The notes: generated by a model from the letters alone, not told the origin. A stretch of DNA of 64,000 nucleotides from Alteromonas sp. LOR (GCF_000753865.1 NZ_JQFW01000006.1:1-64000); one strand, 5' to 3'. Shown: positions 17,312 to 28,219, numbered from the stretch's first letter. Translations and numbers: made by a program.

Positions 17312-18214
17312 ATGCGCAGAAACGTTAGTCTCATCTTTTTTTCTTTATTAGTTTGTATTTTAACCGGTTGCGCACAAACGCAGCCTGTCGAGCAACGCAG
17401 TCAAATGGGGAACTTGCTTTTAGCAGAGCCAGCACCCGCGAATCCACGTTCGCAAATGGCCATTGCCCGCTATAATCAAGTGCTCACGAGTACCGCATTA
17501 TCAGATGACGACAAAGCAGAACTTCACTTCCAGCGCGGTATGTTGTACGACAGCGTAGGGCTAAACGGTTTAGCTCAGTTTGACTATAGCCAAGCGATAA
17601 ATTTAAAGCCCGACCTTGCTGAAGCTTATAATTCAATTGGCATTCACTACATTCAACAAAACGACTTCATTCAAGCGTATGAAGCGTTCGATTCAACGTT
17701 AGAAATTAACCCAGATCTAGATTTTGCCTTTTTAAATCGCGGTATTGCACTTTACTACGGCGGCAGGGCAGAACTCGCCACAGGCGATTTAGATACCTTC
17801 TTTAAAAAGGACGAAAAAGACCCGTTTAGAGCGTTATGGTCGTATTTTGCTAATTACGCTATTTCACCACAGCAAGGCGCAGAGTATTTGGCGTCGGTTA
17901 GGCCGTTACTCGATAACGAGCATTGGGCCACTTCGTTAATCGATTTGTTTCTTGGTGTTGTTGACGAGAACACCGTACTGAACTCGTTGCTACAGGGCAT
18001 TACCAGTCAAAAAGCGCTTACGGACAGACTTTGCGAAGCGTACTTTTACCTAGGTAAGTTCCACAGTCAAAATGGCAATAGGGGAATAGCGTCAAATTAC
18101 TTCAAATTGGCGCTTAGCACGAATGTTTATGACTACGTTGAACACCGCTACGCTCGTATAGAGTTGAGCCGACTGCGTCAGCGCACAGCTGAAGTGTCCA
18201 CTGATGATGAATAA
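17312..18214 (+). CDS. nlpI: Lipoprotein NlpI, TPR adaptor
   Basis: The 300-residue protein begins with a lipoprotein signal (MRRNVSL..., lipobox LTGC), then at least three TPR helices (for example AELHFQRGMLYDSVGLNGLA and AEAYNSIGIHYIQQNDF). The order and length fit NlpI, an outer-membrane TPR dimer that presents peptidoglycan endopeptidases to the protease Prc and scaffolds cell-wall enzymes. The ATG at 17312 is preferred because it gives the lipobox; an upstream in-frame ATG would bury it. It is 13 bases upstream of the Sel1/HExxH protein, so they probably form an operon. Confidence 0.88.
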   Translation: MRRNVSLIFFSLLVCILTGCAQTQPVEQRSQMGNLLLAEPAPANPRSQMAIARYNQVLTSTALSDDDKAELHFQRGMLYDSVGLNGLAQFDYSQAINLKPDLAEAYNSIGIHYIQQNDFIQAYEAFDSTLEINPDLDFAFLNRGIALYYGGRAELATGDLDTFFKKDEKDPFRALWSYFANYAISPQQGAEYLASVRPLLDNEHWATSLIDLFLGVVDENTVLNSLLQGITSQKALTDRLCEAYFYLGKFHSQNGNRGIASNYFKLALSTNVYDYVEHRYARIELSRLRQRTAEVSTDDE

Positions 18215-18227
18215 ATAAGCCTAGCCC

Positions 18228-19946
18228 ATGCGCGGTTTATTCCTAGCAGTGTTCGCACTGCTCATTGTAGTGGGCGACACTGGTCGCTACGCACCTCAGC
18301 TTGTGGCTAATGCGACAAACGCACTCTCATATGTACGAGAGCAAGCCGCGTCTCACGTTGAGCCTAGCGCACAGTCCCAAGATCAGGCACAGCTCCAAAA
18401 ACAACCCCAAGCACAGCTAAAGCTACCATCCGAATTGACTGCTGAAAACACCTATCGGGTGCGAGCTGCATTTGCCTTACTATGGCACGCAGCACAATTA
18501 AATAGCGATGAAGCACAGCAAACATTAATGACGTCTATTGAAGAGATTACGTCTAATCAGTTAAAGCCAGAGTCAAATTTTCCAAGCCCGCCAGGGGAAT
18601 CTGACGATTCAGATGAGCTATCCCAACAGCGGGTAAACGAACAAACAGCCGTCACCCCATCAGCTCAAGTAAGTAAGCTAGATCCCATCTATTGGCTTGA
18701 GAACCTGGTGTCGTTAGATAATGCAGACGCAGCGTGGTTGCTATACCAGCTTATAGGTGAGGAGAGTGCTTCAGAACGTTTTATGGCACTTGCCGCTAAA
18801 GGCAATGTTGCTGAAGCGCAATTGGCGTACGCCATGTCGTCGCAGTCTCCTAAAAAACGTGAGAAGTGGTTAATTCGCGCTGCCGAACAGGAATATTTGC
18901 CTGCCCAAGCGGCGCTGGCCGACTGGTACTTGCTGCATGATCAAAACAAGAAAGCCAAGCCTTTACTTGCTGCCACGGCATCATTAGATATGCAAAGCGC
19001 ATTTAAATATGGCCGGTTGTTATGGGATGAGGGCAACATTGATGAAGCAAAAATTTACTTAACGAAAGCCGCTAACCTCGGTCAGCAACAGGCTAAAGAT
19101 GCGCTTGCCATTACACAGCGTTACAGCGTAACAGCGCTTGGCGATGTAAAGCCGTTTGACTGGGCTGGTGGCAATCAGTGTTTGCAACGAATTCAGCCAT
19201 TTGCGGCCTCGCTGGCTACCATGATCCGTGCCGATAGTTTTTATCGCCAATTCAATGATGACGAGCGGCTAGCGTCGCTGTCGCTGTGTGTTGCCCCGCC
19301 AATTTGGTTACCAAAAGACGCGTTGTCATGCAGCGACGATTACAATAATAGAAACGTGCTGGGATGCGACGTAAAGCCATTAGCTAATATCGCGAAAAAG
19401 AGGCAGTTTAGTCATGCGGTAGTGGTTGCTAAGCAAGGAAAGGCGAACGTTCAAAATGGGGTGATGTTTTTAGACATTGGTGATACGTATTCGGTGTTTG
19501 TGCACGAGTTAGCGCATTTTGCAGGTTTTGCCGATGAATATCCCATTGCCAGAAGTATGGCCAGAAAGATATGTGATATTCAGCGTATCAGTGACTTCTC
19601 TCCGCCAAACCTCGTGATTGATAGCCCGCACTATTACGCCCCTGTCGATACCGTGTCCCGGTGGGCGAAAATAGACCCCAACACAATAGTGGCGAAAGCC
19701 AAAACCTGTGAAGGCGTATCTAAAAATAGCTATAAGCCAAGCAGGCGCATTACCTTTATGGAACACCACGATACAGGAGCCGTACCGCCACTTTACTTGG
19801 TGCTATGGCAACAGCAGCTAGAGAAACAGCAGGCTCAACGTCCTATATCGATGAATTTTTTCCAAGCATTTCACCACCAGGGCGACCAAAAAGAGGCCGC
19901 ACACTGGCTTGCCAAATACGAAGCTTTTGTTGGTAAAACCTCTTAA
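18228..19946 (+). CDS. Sel1-like repeat protein with C-terminal HExxH domain
   Basis: This 572-residue protein has an N-terminal signal or anchor segment (about residues 1-20), a Gln/Pro-rich linker, Sel1/TPR-like helical repeats (about 170-290), and a C-terminal domain with VFVHELAHFAGFADEY near residue 425. HELAH is a gluzincin-type zinc site and the following ADE supplies a plausible third ligand. It could be a periplasmic or membrane-anchored metallopeptidase presented on a scaffold, fitting its position after nlpI, which recruits peptidases. No family name is recognised. Several cysteines in the C-terminal half suggest disulfides. The start lacks a clear ribosome binding site and may depend on coupling to nlpI. 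Confidence 0.7.
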   Translation: MRGLFLAVFALLIVVGDTGRYAPQLVANATNALSYVREQAASHVEPSAQSQDQAQLQKQPQAQLKLPSELTAENTYRVRAAFALLWHAAQLNSDEAQQTLMTSIEEITSNQLKPESNFPSPPGESDDSDELSQQRVNEQTAVTPSAQVSKLDPIYWLENLVSLDNADAAWLLYQLIGEESASERFMALAAKGNVAEAQLAYAMSSQSPKKREKWLIRAAEQEYLPAQAALADWYLLHDQNKKAKPLLAATASLDMQSAFKYGRLLWDEGNIDEAKIYLTKAANLGQQQAKDALAITQRYSVTALGDVKPFDWAGGNQCLQRIQPFAASLATMIRADSFYRQFNDDERLASLSLCVAPPIWLPKDALSCSDDYNNRNVLGCDVKPLANIAKKRQFSHAVVVAKQGKANVQNGVMFLDIGDTYSVFVHELAHFAGFADEYPIARSMARKICDIQRISDFSPPNLVIDSPHYYAPVDTVSRWAKIDPNTIVAKAKTCEGVSKNSYKPSRRITFMEHHDTGAVPPLYLVLWQQQLEKQQAQRPISMNFFQAFHHQGDQKEAAHWLAKYEAFVGKTS

Positions 19947-19970
19947 TAAAATAAAGACCCTTCAAACTAT

Positions 19971-20720
19971 CTAGTTTCCCAGCGACGTTTGTGTGTCTTG
20001 TTTCAGTTCATTTACCCACATTGCTGTCGCGCCACAAATGGCTACGGGCATAATAATAAAGTTAACCACGGGAATAAGTGAAAATACATTCACCATCATG
20101 CCAAATGTTAGCGCTTTGCCTTTGTGTTCTGATAAATGAAGGCGCATGCGTGTAAAGGACACTTTATGGTTGTCGTAAGGATAATCACAGTACTGAATCG
20201 CCATCATCCAAGCGTTAAAGAGGAACCACAGTACTTGGCCAATAACGGGTAGTAGAAAAAAGAGAATAAGGAAACCAATAGCGCGAGGTAAATACCATGC
20301 GAGCTTAGTCAATTCTCGACCAATAGTGCGCGGTATGTCTTTAACCAATGCCATTACACCTTCATCGCCTAATGCCTCACCGGATAAATGGCGCTCTACT
20401 TTTTCTGACAAAACGCCGTTAAAAGGTGCGGCAATCCAATTTGCAAGGGTGCCAAAAATAAGCGCAAATATTAATAAAACGCTTATTACTGCCAGTGGCC
20501 ACAATAAAAAGGTAATTGCTGTTTTGACCCATCCTAACCATTCTGGGACTAAATTAATCACATAGGAGATACCGGTTTCAATTTGGCCGAATAAGAAATA
20601 AAAGGCCAACGAAAACAAAATAAGGTTAATGCTGAAGGGAACAAAAACGAACCGCTTTAGCCCTTTGGTTTTAATAAGCGAAAAACCCATAAAAAAATAG
20701 TGTACGCCGCCAGAACTCAT
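19971..20720 (-). CDS. cysZ: CysZ sulfate transporter
   Basis: The 249-residue protein has the CysZ/EI24 layout: an N-terminal GVHYFFMGFSLI amphipathic part, several membrane helices, and the conserved central GTLANWIAAPFNGVLSEKVE segment. CysZ imports sulfate or sulfite for cysteine synthesis. In enterobacteria cysZ adjoins zipA-ligA, and the same cluster is visible here with smc in between, on the other strand. AAAGGAG precedes the ATG. Confidence 0.9.
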   Translation of the reverse strand: MSSGGVHYFFMGFSLIKTKGLKRFVFVPFSINLILFSLAFYFLFGQIETGISYVINLVPEWLGWVKTAITFLLWPLAVISVLLIFALIFGTLANWIAAPFNGVLSEKVERHLSGEALGDEGVMALVKDIPRTIGRELTKLAWYLPRAIGFLILFFLLPVIGQVLWFLFNAWMMAIQYCDYPYDNHKVSFTRMRLHLSEHKGKALTFGMMVNVFSLIPVVNFIIMPVAICGATAMWVNELKQDTQTSLGN

Positions 20721-20794
20721 TCGCTCTCCTTTGATAAATCAGCTGCTTCGGTGATATAAAACGTCATAAAAATAATAGTAACATCTTAATATCG

Positions 20795-21059
20795 AGGGCG
20801 TGTTGATCTTTGTTGTACATTTTTGCAGCGGTCTGTGAGCTATTTAGTCAAGGCGAATGGTTGAAGGTATAGCGGGCTAAATCGAAACCATTCAACGCAG
20901 AGTAAATAGCTCACAGGCGCTGCCCGAAGGGGGCGTTATGGAAGCATTTTACTCTTTGTCGCAGCCCTTTGACTTAGCCCACTAGGCCTACAGGACTGCT
21001 TCGCGATTAAAATGCTTCCATTTAGCCCAAAACTCGTAGAGCAAAGATCAACACGCCCT
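20795..21059. mobile_element. 265-bp MITE-like structured repeat element
   Basis: Perfect 18-bp terminal inverted repeats (AGGGCGTGTTGATCTTTG at 20795-20812 and its complement at 21042-21059) bound the element. Inside are two nested hairpins. The first pairs 20825-20830 with 20918-20923, 20833-20846 with 20903-20916, and 20855-20862 with 20886-20893. The second pairs 20938-20950 with 21009-21021 (13 bp). There is no coding frame. Length, terminal repeats and internal structure fit a non-autonomous, MITE-type element moved by a transposase elsewhere. No clear target-site duplication is visible. It lies between cysZ and smc. Confidence 0.75.
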
Positions 21060-21353
21060 AAGGGCGTCAGACTTAAATGTTAATTGTTACAAGCTGTATG
21101 TTTTGGTAGAGTCTTTGAAATAATAACAACTAAAACAAAGTGCTATTGCATTGTACGTGTAATGGTATTTTAACTGGTATACGCAACTAACGTGATTACC
21201 CTTAATTCTCCGCCTAGCTATTTACTTCACTGCATAGTTAACATCCTAGTTGGCTATCCGCTTAGCTATTTAGCTAAGAATCATCCCAAGTATCGACAAC
21301 TGTGTTCAACAGGGGCGCCTCACTTTTGCTCTAATACTCGTGGCTTTTTATTC

Positions 21354-21443
21354 ATGGCTAGCACTGCGCGAATGAATGGCACTGCGCATATGAATGGCAC
21401 TGTGCGTATGTCTGGCACTGTGAGTTCGAGTGGAGCTGTGCAT
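21354..21443 (+). repeat. Five tandem 18-bp repeats upstream of smc
   Basis: Five imperfect copies of an 18-base unit like ATGAATGGCACTGCGCAT run head to tail just before smc, ending about 30 bases from its start. They sit inside a 97-codon open frame (21192-21485), where they encode a six-residue periodic MNGTAH-like sequence. Copies 2 and 3 are nearly identical while the outer ones have drifted. Whether the frame is translated is unknown; its end overlaps the smc start, which would allow coupling. Confidence 0.75.
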
Positions 21444-21474
21444 ATAGATACCAGCCATCCACTGAGGAATGTGT

Positions 21475-24400
21475 GTGCGACTTAAAAAGATAAAGCTGGC
21501 GGGCTTTAAATCTTTCGTTGAGCCTACCTCGATACCATTTCCCGGTGAAATGACGGCGGTAGTTGGGCCAAACGGTTGCGGAAAATCTAACGTTATTGAT
21601 GCAGTTCGTTGGGTGCTCGGCGAGAGTTCAGCTAAGAACTTGCGCGGCGACGCCATGACCGACGTTATCTTTAATGGTTCATCATCGCGAAAGCCCGTTG
21701 GCCAATGTAGCGTTGAATTGATATTCGACAATAGCTCTGGGCGCATATCTGGCGAGTATGCTAATTACAATGAGCTGTCTGTTAAACGTCTAGTTACTCG
21801 AGAAGCGCAATCGACTTATTTCCTTAATGGAGCGAAATGTCGTCGACGGGACGTCACCGATCTATTTTTGGGAACCGGGCTAGGGCCGCGCTCTTACGCT
21901 ATTATCGAGCAAGGTATGATATCGCGCTTGATAGAGTCTAAGCCGCAAGAGTTAAGAGTATTCATTGAAGAAGCGGCAGGTATTTCTAAGTACAAAGAGC
22001 GCAGACGAGAAACAGAAAACAGAATAAAGCATACCCAAGACAATTTAGAGCGCCTTACCGATGTAAGGGATGAATTGGGTAGGCAGCTAGAAAAACTGCA
22101 AAGACAAGCCGCAGCAGCAACAAAATATAAAGCGTTGAGAGCGCAAGCGAGAGATCTTAAAGGGCAGTTGGCAGCCATTCGGTTTTTGAAAAACAGCGAA
22201 CACATAGACAAGTTAGAACAAAACAAAAGTGGGCTCACCGCTGAGATGGAAGGGTTAATTGCTCGCCAGCAAGGTGATGAAGCGGGCGCAATGGCCTATA
22301 AAGAGCAGCAAGCAGAGTTAAAACAGTCTATAGATGATTTGCAACAGTCACTCTTCTCAACAAGCACTGCCATAACCCGTTTAGAGCAAAACGCGCTGCA
22401 CGCCAAGCAAAGGGTATCGCAAGTAGAGCAGGAAATTGCGCGGTTAGCACAGCAACAAAGCCTATTAAGTACCTCCTTGAGTGAAGCACAATCCTCGCTA
22501 TCTAGTTCTAATGCTGCCTTAGTCGATATTGAGCCGGAAATTGAGCTTAAAGAAGCGGAGCTGTATAGCGTAAAGGAGCGATTTGAAGACGCTGAGCAAG
22601 CACTGCGTGACTTTAATGCAAGGGCACGAGAGCAAGAATCCACTTATAATCAAGTAAAAAGCAAAGTGCAGCAATGCCATAGTCAAATTCAATCTTTGAT
22701 GAGCGTGCAGCTAAGAACGTCACAGCGAATTTCTGACATTCAGCAAGAATTAGCACAAGCTGAGAATGAAGATTACGAAGAGCAAAGTGCGTTATTAGAC
22801 GCGCAGCTAGAAGAAGCTGAAATTAATCAAAGTGAACAAAAAGATGCTATTCACGATATAGAGCAGGATGAATTACTGGCGTTAAATACGTTGAAGCAGC
22901 GTGCTTCTGAACTTGATAGCGTGAAAAATAAATGGCAATCCATACAGTCTAGCTACACGGCGTTGTCAGCGCTGCAAAGTGACGCTTCGCGACAGTTCGG
23001 CAGTGATGACAGTGAGGACGACGGCGGTAAAGATAGTCATGACAGTAAAGATAACCATGATAGTAAAGAGAAAATAGCGGAAACTCTGTGGCAATCAATG
23101 AGTGCACCTGAGCGCCTTGCCCCGTGTATCGAAGTTATCCTCAATCAGTTCAACCAGCCTTTACTCGCAAATCAAAACGATATATCCGCACTTTATGACG
23201 CAAGCAGTGCGTTACCCAATGGCGTGCGAATTTATACACATGACGTTTTCATTACCAATGCTCATACGGGCACATTAGCGCATGCACTTCTTGAGCAGAA
23301 ACAGAACGAAAAAGTACCTGGCTTTTTAAACGATATTTTTCTTTGCGAGACAGATAGCGAGCTATTTAGCGCGAACACCCAGCAGAAGTTAAAAGACACA
23401 GGCAAAAGTGCTATCTCATTAACGGGTTTATGGTGTGGTGCCAACTGGATATTGAAGCCAGGTGATATTGAAGACGGTGTATTGCAACGAGCAAATAAAC
23501 TCTCACAACTTGAACTTGAACTCGTTGAATTAGAGCAGGCTAAAAGCGTTTGTATTGATGCAGTGGAAAGAGAAGAGCAAAACCTCAATCAGTTACGAGA
23601 GGCAAAGCAGCGTCTACAATCATCAATAATGGAAAGCGAAAGTGCCTTGCAGCAACTAAAAAACGCCCGCTCATTAATTGATATGCAGCAACAGCAGCAA
23701 CAAGCCAGAAGCAAAAAATTATACGACGAGCTCTCATCTCAGCAAGTATTGCACAAAGACGAGGAAGCACAGTTAGAACAGCTTTCTGAAGATCTCGCCG
23801 TGCACGAGGCTCAGCTTATTGAGTCTGAGGATTACATGAGCGGCGTGGTTGAAAAGCGCGAGTTAGCAGAGCGTAATCTCAACGAGCTTCGCGGACAAGT
23901 TGAGATGCTAACGTCTACAAAACATGAACTTGCATTAAAGAAACAGCAGTTAGATAACCACCAGCAGCTGTATCGCGAACAGGTTACGCGTAATAAAAGT
24001 CAGATGAGCGAGTACGCTGAAACCACCGCCAGACTTAAAGACGAGCTGTCAAAACTTACTTCACCACAAGAACTTCAGCACGAAGAGCTACAGCACCTAT
24101 TGCACACTAAATCGGAGCTTGAACAATCGCGCAGTGAAGCACTTGTGCGCTTAGAAGAGGTAGAGCAATGGCTGCGGGAAGCCGAAAAAGGGCAGCAGTC
24201 ATTAGCGAAAGACATTCAAGCTAGGCAAGCACACATTGATTCTTTGAACATAGAAATTGAAGGCTTTCGTGTTCGTGCCAATACAGTATTAGAACAGCTT
24301 GACGAATCAAAGCAATCTCTCAAAATGCTTTTAGCTGAGTTGCCTACTGATGCTGATGAAACGCAATGGCAACAAGAGTTGGAAAAAACACAAGCGAGTT

Positions 24401-25023
24401 TGCAGCGTTTAGGCGCGGTGAACTTGGCCGCAGTGGAAGAGTTTGAAACTCAATCGCAGCGAAAGGCCCATCTTGATGAGCAAAATAATGATTTAACCGA
24501 CGCGCTCGAAACCCTTCAATCTGCTATTCGTAAAATTGATAAAGAAACAAGAACGCGTTTTTCGAATACCTTCGAACAGGTCAATGAGGATTTGAAAACC
24601 TTATTTCCAAAGGTGTTTGGCGGCGGCTCTGCCTACCTTGCACTGACCGATGAGGACTTGTTAGAAACTGGGGTAACCATAATGGCTCGGCCACCGGGCA
24701 AGAAAAATAGCACAATTCATCTTTTAAGCGGTGGAGAAAAAGCGTTAACCGCTTTATCATTGGTTTTTGCAATCTTTAGATTAAATCCGGCGCCGTTCTG
24801 CCTTCTTGATGAAGTTGATGCACCATTAGATGATGCAAACGTTGGGCGTTTTTGTAATTTGGTGTCGGAAATGTCGCAAACAGTGCAGTTTATTTATATA
24901 ACCCATAATAAGATAGCGATGGAAATGGCAAGTCACCTTACTGGTGTCACAATGGCGGAGCCGGGCGTGTCACGGATGGTAGCCGTTGATGTTGACGAAG
25001 CCGTTGCATTCGCAGAAGCATAA
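21475..25023 (+). CDS. smc: Chromosome segregation ATPase SMC
   Basis: The 1182-residue protein has the SMC plan: N-terminal Walker A VGPNGCGKSNVID (about residue 32), two long coiled coils, a hinge around residues 520-680, and C-terminal signature LLSGGEKALTALSL with Walker B FCLLDEVDAPLDDA. SMC dimers with ScpAB organise and segregate chromosomes. The GTG at 21475 is chosen since GAGGA lies seven bases before it and it gives the canonical MRLKKIKLAGFKSF start; an ATG six bases upstream is too close to that site. The hinge-proximal part contains an acidic SDDSEDDGGKDSHDSKD-like insertion that looks low-complexity. zipA follows after 19 bases, forming an operon. Confidence 0.96.
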   Translation: MRLKKIKLAGFKSFVEPTSIPFPGEMTAVVGPNGCGKSNVIDAVRWVLGESSAKNLRGDAMTDVIFNGSSSRKPVGQCSVELIFDNSSGRISGEYANYNELSVKRLVTREAQSTYFLNGAKCRRRDVTDLFLGTGLGPRSYAIIEQGMISRLIESKPQELRVFIEEAAGISKYKERRRETENRIKHTQDNLERLTDVRDELGRQLEKLQRQAAAATKYKALRAQARDLKGQLAAIRFLKNSEHIDKLEQNKSGLTAEMEGLIARQQGDEAGAMAYKEQQAELKQSIDDLQQSLFSTSTAITRLEQNALHAKQRVSQVEQEIARLAQQQSLLSTSLSEAQSSLSSSNAALVDIEPEIELKEAELYSVKERFEDAEQALRDFNARAREQESTYNQVKSKVQQCHSQIQSLMSVQLRTSQRISDIQQELAQAENEDYEEQSALLDAQLEEAEINQSEQKDAIHDIEQDELLALNTLKQRASELDSVKNKWQSIQSSYTALSALQSDASRQFGSDDSEDDGGKDSHDSKDNHDSKEKIAETLWQSMSAPERLAPCIEVILNQFNQPLLANQNDISALYDASSALPNGVRIYTHDVFITNAHTGTLAHALLEQKQNEKVPGFLNDIFLCETDSELFSANTQQKLKDTGKSAISLTGLWCGANWILKPGDIEDGVLQRANKLSQLELELVELEQAKSVCIDAVEREEQNLNQLREAKQRLQSSIMESESALQQLKNARSLIDMQQQQQQARSKKLYDELSSQQVLHKDEEAQLEQLSEDLAVHEAQLIESEDYMSGVVEKRELAERNLNELRGQVEMLTSTKHELALKKQQLDNHQQLYREQVTRNKSQMSEYAETTARLKDELSKLTSPQELQHEELQHLLHTKSELEQSRSEALVRLEEVEQWLREAEKGQQSLAKDIQARQAHIDSLNIEIEGFRVRANTVLEQLDESKQSLKMLLAELPTDADETQWQQELEKTQASLQRLGAVNLAAVEEFETQSQRKAHLDEQNNDLTDALETLQSAIRKIDKETRTRFSNTFEQVNEDLKTLFPKVFGGGSAYLALTDEDLLETGVTIMARPPGKKNSTIHLLSGGEKALTALSLVFAIFRLNPAPFCLLDEVDAPLDDANVGRFCNLVSEMSQTVQFIYITHNKIAMEMASHLTGVTMAEPGVSRMVAVDVDEAVAFAEA

Positions 25024-25042
25024 CAAAGGGCGAAAGAATTAA

Positions 25043-26668
25043 ATGGAAGATGAATTACGTCTATTTTTACTGTTAGGTGGTTCTGTTTTTATCATCGGTG
25101 TTTTAGCCCATGGTATATGGAAAATCAGAAAAAATAGTAAGCCAGAGCGCAAGGAACGTTTAGAGCCACGACAGTGGAACGAAAGCCAAGATAGCGATGT
25201 TGAAAGTGATGAATCATCAGAAAACGGTGGGTTCGACGAACTCGGTGTAGGCAGTGTTCGTGTTATTGGCGGCAACCGTTCGTATCATGGTGATGACGCT
25301 GATGAGACCCGCTTTAATTCAGATGACGAGCACACGTTGTCAGGCGGTGATCCCAGTAGCGACGATTCCAGCACGTTTGCCGATGACGCTGATAGAAAGT
25401 CATTAGCGGAAAATAGAGCGCAAGGTGCCGATTACCCTTCTGGCGACGCTTCCGGCAACGCTTCTGAAAGCGCAAACTCGGTCAATATCGAGCAGGAAGA
25501 TGATGATGCCCAAGAGCAGCGTTCTACGCTTTATGGTTCAGTCATTACCAATCCAAAACCCCATTTGCAAGGCCAGAGCCGCTCTTCTAGCGACACTGCG
25601 CCGGTTCAAAATGACAACATTGCGGATTTTCCAGAGCCCCCTGGTTTCTTATTGAAAGAATCTGAAGCGTCTTCTCATGGGTCTCAAGCGAATGAACAAA
25701 GCGACGGTGAAAACGAGAGTTCTGTGTCTCTTTCTGATTCAACCAGCAGTGCAAATACCAGTGCACAGCATAATCCATCAGAGTCGGCAGACCATACAGC
25801 CGACGCTGGCAACATAGCGAGTGAGTCGAAAAAATACCAGCGTTCTGAAGTACCGAAAGCCACCTCAACGCTTTATGTAGATGCGACTAAAGAAGAGACT
25901 TCCGAAACGAGTACTCTAGAAAACGGCATTTTAGAAAATAGCGATTCGGAGTCTAAAGTTGTAGAAGGGCAGTTTGATAAAACAGCTGCACCGCAGCGGG
26001 TAGAACCTACTTTTTCTGGCTCATTGCGAGAGAAGGGCGAAAACGAACGTGTGGCCAGTCATCACGATGAGCTTGCTGGTGAGAGAAAACGATTCTCTAA
26101 AACCAAACGTACCAAACCCGCGGCAAGGAAACGGGAAGAGCCAAACTTTGGTGACGATCAAATGCGTATCGATTTCGACGATAACGATAATCAGTCTGCT
26201 AATCAGGCCGCATCAAACGAAACCTCTGACGCAGCCGCACAGGAAGTGTTAGTGCTGAATGTGCGAGCAAAGAATGACTTGCCTATATCGGGAGCGGCAT
26301 TATTGCCTATGCTACTGACGTTGGGTTTCAAATTTGGCGATCAGGATATTTTTCACCGCCACGTTAACTCAAACGGTAAGGGACCTGTGCTGTTTAGCCT
26401 TGCAAACATGTTCAAGCCTGGCGTGTTCGATATAGACAATTTAGAGAACTTTGATACCCAAGGCATCTCGTTGTTTATGATCCTACCCATTGAGGGCGAT
26501 CCGCATCAGGTGTTTAATATGATGCATAATGCGGCTCGCAAATTAGCGGATGAGTTTGACGCACAAGTACTCGATGGTCGTCGCAGTGTGTTAACAAAAC
26601 AAGGGCTGCAGCAGTACGTTGAGAAAATTCGAGAATTTGAGCGCAAACGAATGATTTCGCGTAGCTAG
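25043..26668 (+). CDS. zipA: Cell division protein ZipA
   Basis: The 541-residue protein has an N-out single membrane helix (about residues 6-26), a basic juxtamembrane patch, a very long acidic Ser/Asp/Glu-rich linker (about 40-395), and a C-terminal FtsZ-binding domain (about 405-541, with VLVLNVRAKNDLPISGAAL and HQVFNMMHNAARKLADEFDA). ZipA ties FtsZ to the inner membrane at the division site. It is about 200 residues longer than the E. coli protein, all in the linker. Synteny with ligA downstream supports the call. A terminator at 26897 ends the unit. Confidence 0.95.
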   Translation: MEDELRLFLLLGGSVFIIGVLAHGIWKIRKNSKPERKERLEPRQWNESQDSDVESDESSENGGFDELGVGSVRVIGGNRSYHGDDADETRFNSDDEHTLSGGDPSSDDSSTFADDADRKSLAENRAQGADYPSGDASGNASESANSVNIEQEDDDAQEQRSTLYGSVITNPKPHLQGQSRSSSDTAPVQNDNIADFPEPPGFLLKESEASSHGSQANEQSDGENESSVSLSDSTSSANTSAQHNPSESADHTADAGNIASESKKYQRSEVPKATSTLYVDATKEETSETSTLENGILENSDSESKVVEGQFDKTAAPQRVEPTFSGSLREKGENERVASHHDELAGERKRFSKTKRTKPAARKREEPNFGDDQMRIDFDDNDNQSANQAASNETSDAAAQEVLVLNVRAKNDLPISGAALLPMLLTLGFKFGDQDIFHRHVNSNGKGPVLFSLANMFKPGVFDIDNLENFDTQGISLFMILPIEGDPHQVFNMMHNAARKLADEFDAQVLDGRRSVLTKQGLQQYVEKIREFERKRMISRS

Positions 26669-26814
26669 GTAAAAGCTTTGTGTTAGCGGTGGGGCGAAGG
26701 GGTAAATTTAGCTTGCCTGTTGCTTTATCCGCTAGCTTTCAAGAAGAGCCAGTTCTTGTAGAGGGCTAGCCAGTAGAGGCTTAGCGAGTTGATACTCAAC
26801 GAGTAGAGATTTAG

Positions 26815-26873
26815 CTAGAACAGAGCTAACTAGAACAGAGCTAACTAGAACAGAGCATCTAGAACAGAGCTAT
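26815..26873 (+). repeat. Four tandem 15-bp repeats between zipA and ligA
   Basis: Units of CTAGAACAGAGCTAA occur at 26815, 26830, 26845 (14 bases) and 26859, followed by a partial copy. The wider interval 26669-26900 contains more degenerate GCTAG/CTAGA pieces (TTAGCTAG, GGCTAGCCAG), suggesting older expansion. It has no coding frame and lies in the 335-base gap before the terminator and ligA. Confidence 0.85.
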
Positions 26874-26896
26874 CTAGAACCGCTTAGTTAATTTAT

Positions 26897-26924
26897 AAGG
26901 ACTTGCCTATCAAGTCCTTTTTTC
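26897..26924 (+). terminator. Rho-independent terminator after smc-zipA
   Basis: AAGGACTTG / CAAGTCCTT arms with a CCTAT loop, followed by six Ts. It lies about 230 bases after zipA and 80 bases before ligA, so ligA probably has its own promoter in 26,925-27,000. Confidence 0.88.
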
Positions 26925-26967
26925 ATTTAAACAGATGTCTGTAGAGAAACTCATGATACCTGTTTAA

Positions 26968-28218
<1,251 letters not shown>

Positions 28219-28219
28219 T

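Noticed and set aside
22296-24772. Antisense frames in smc rich in Cys and Ser
   Set aside because: They are complements of Gln/Ala/Glu-rich coiled coil codons and have no independent support.
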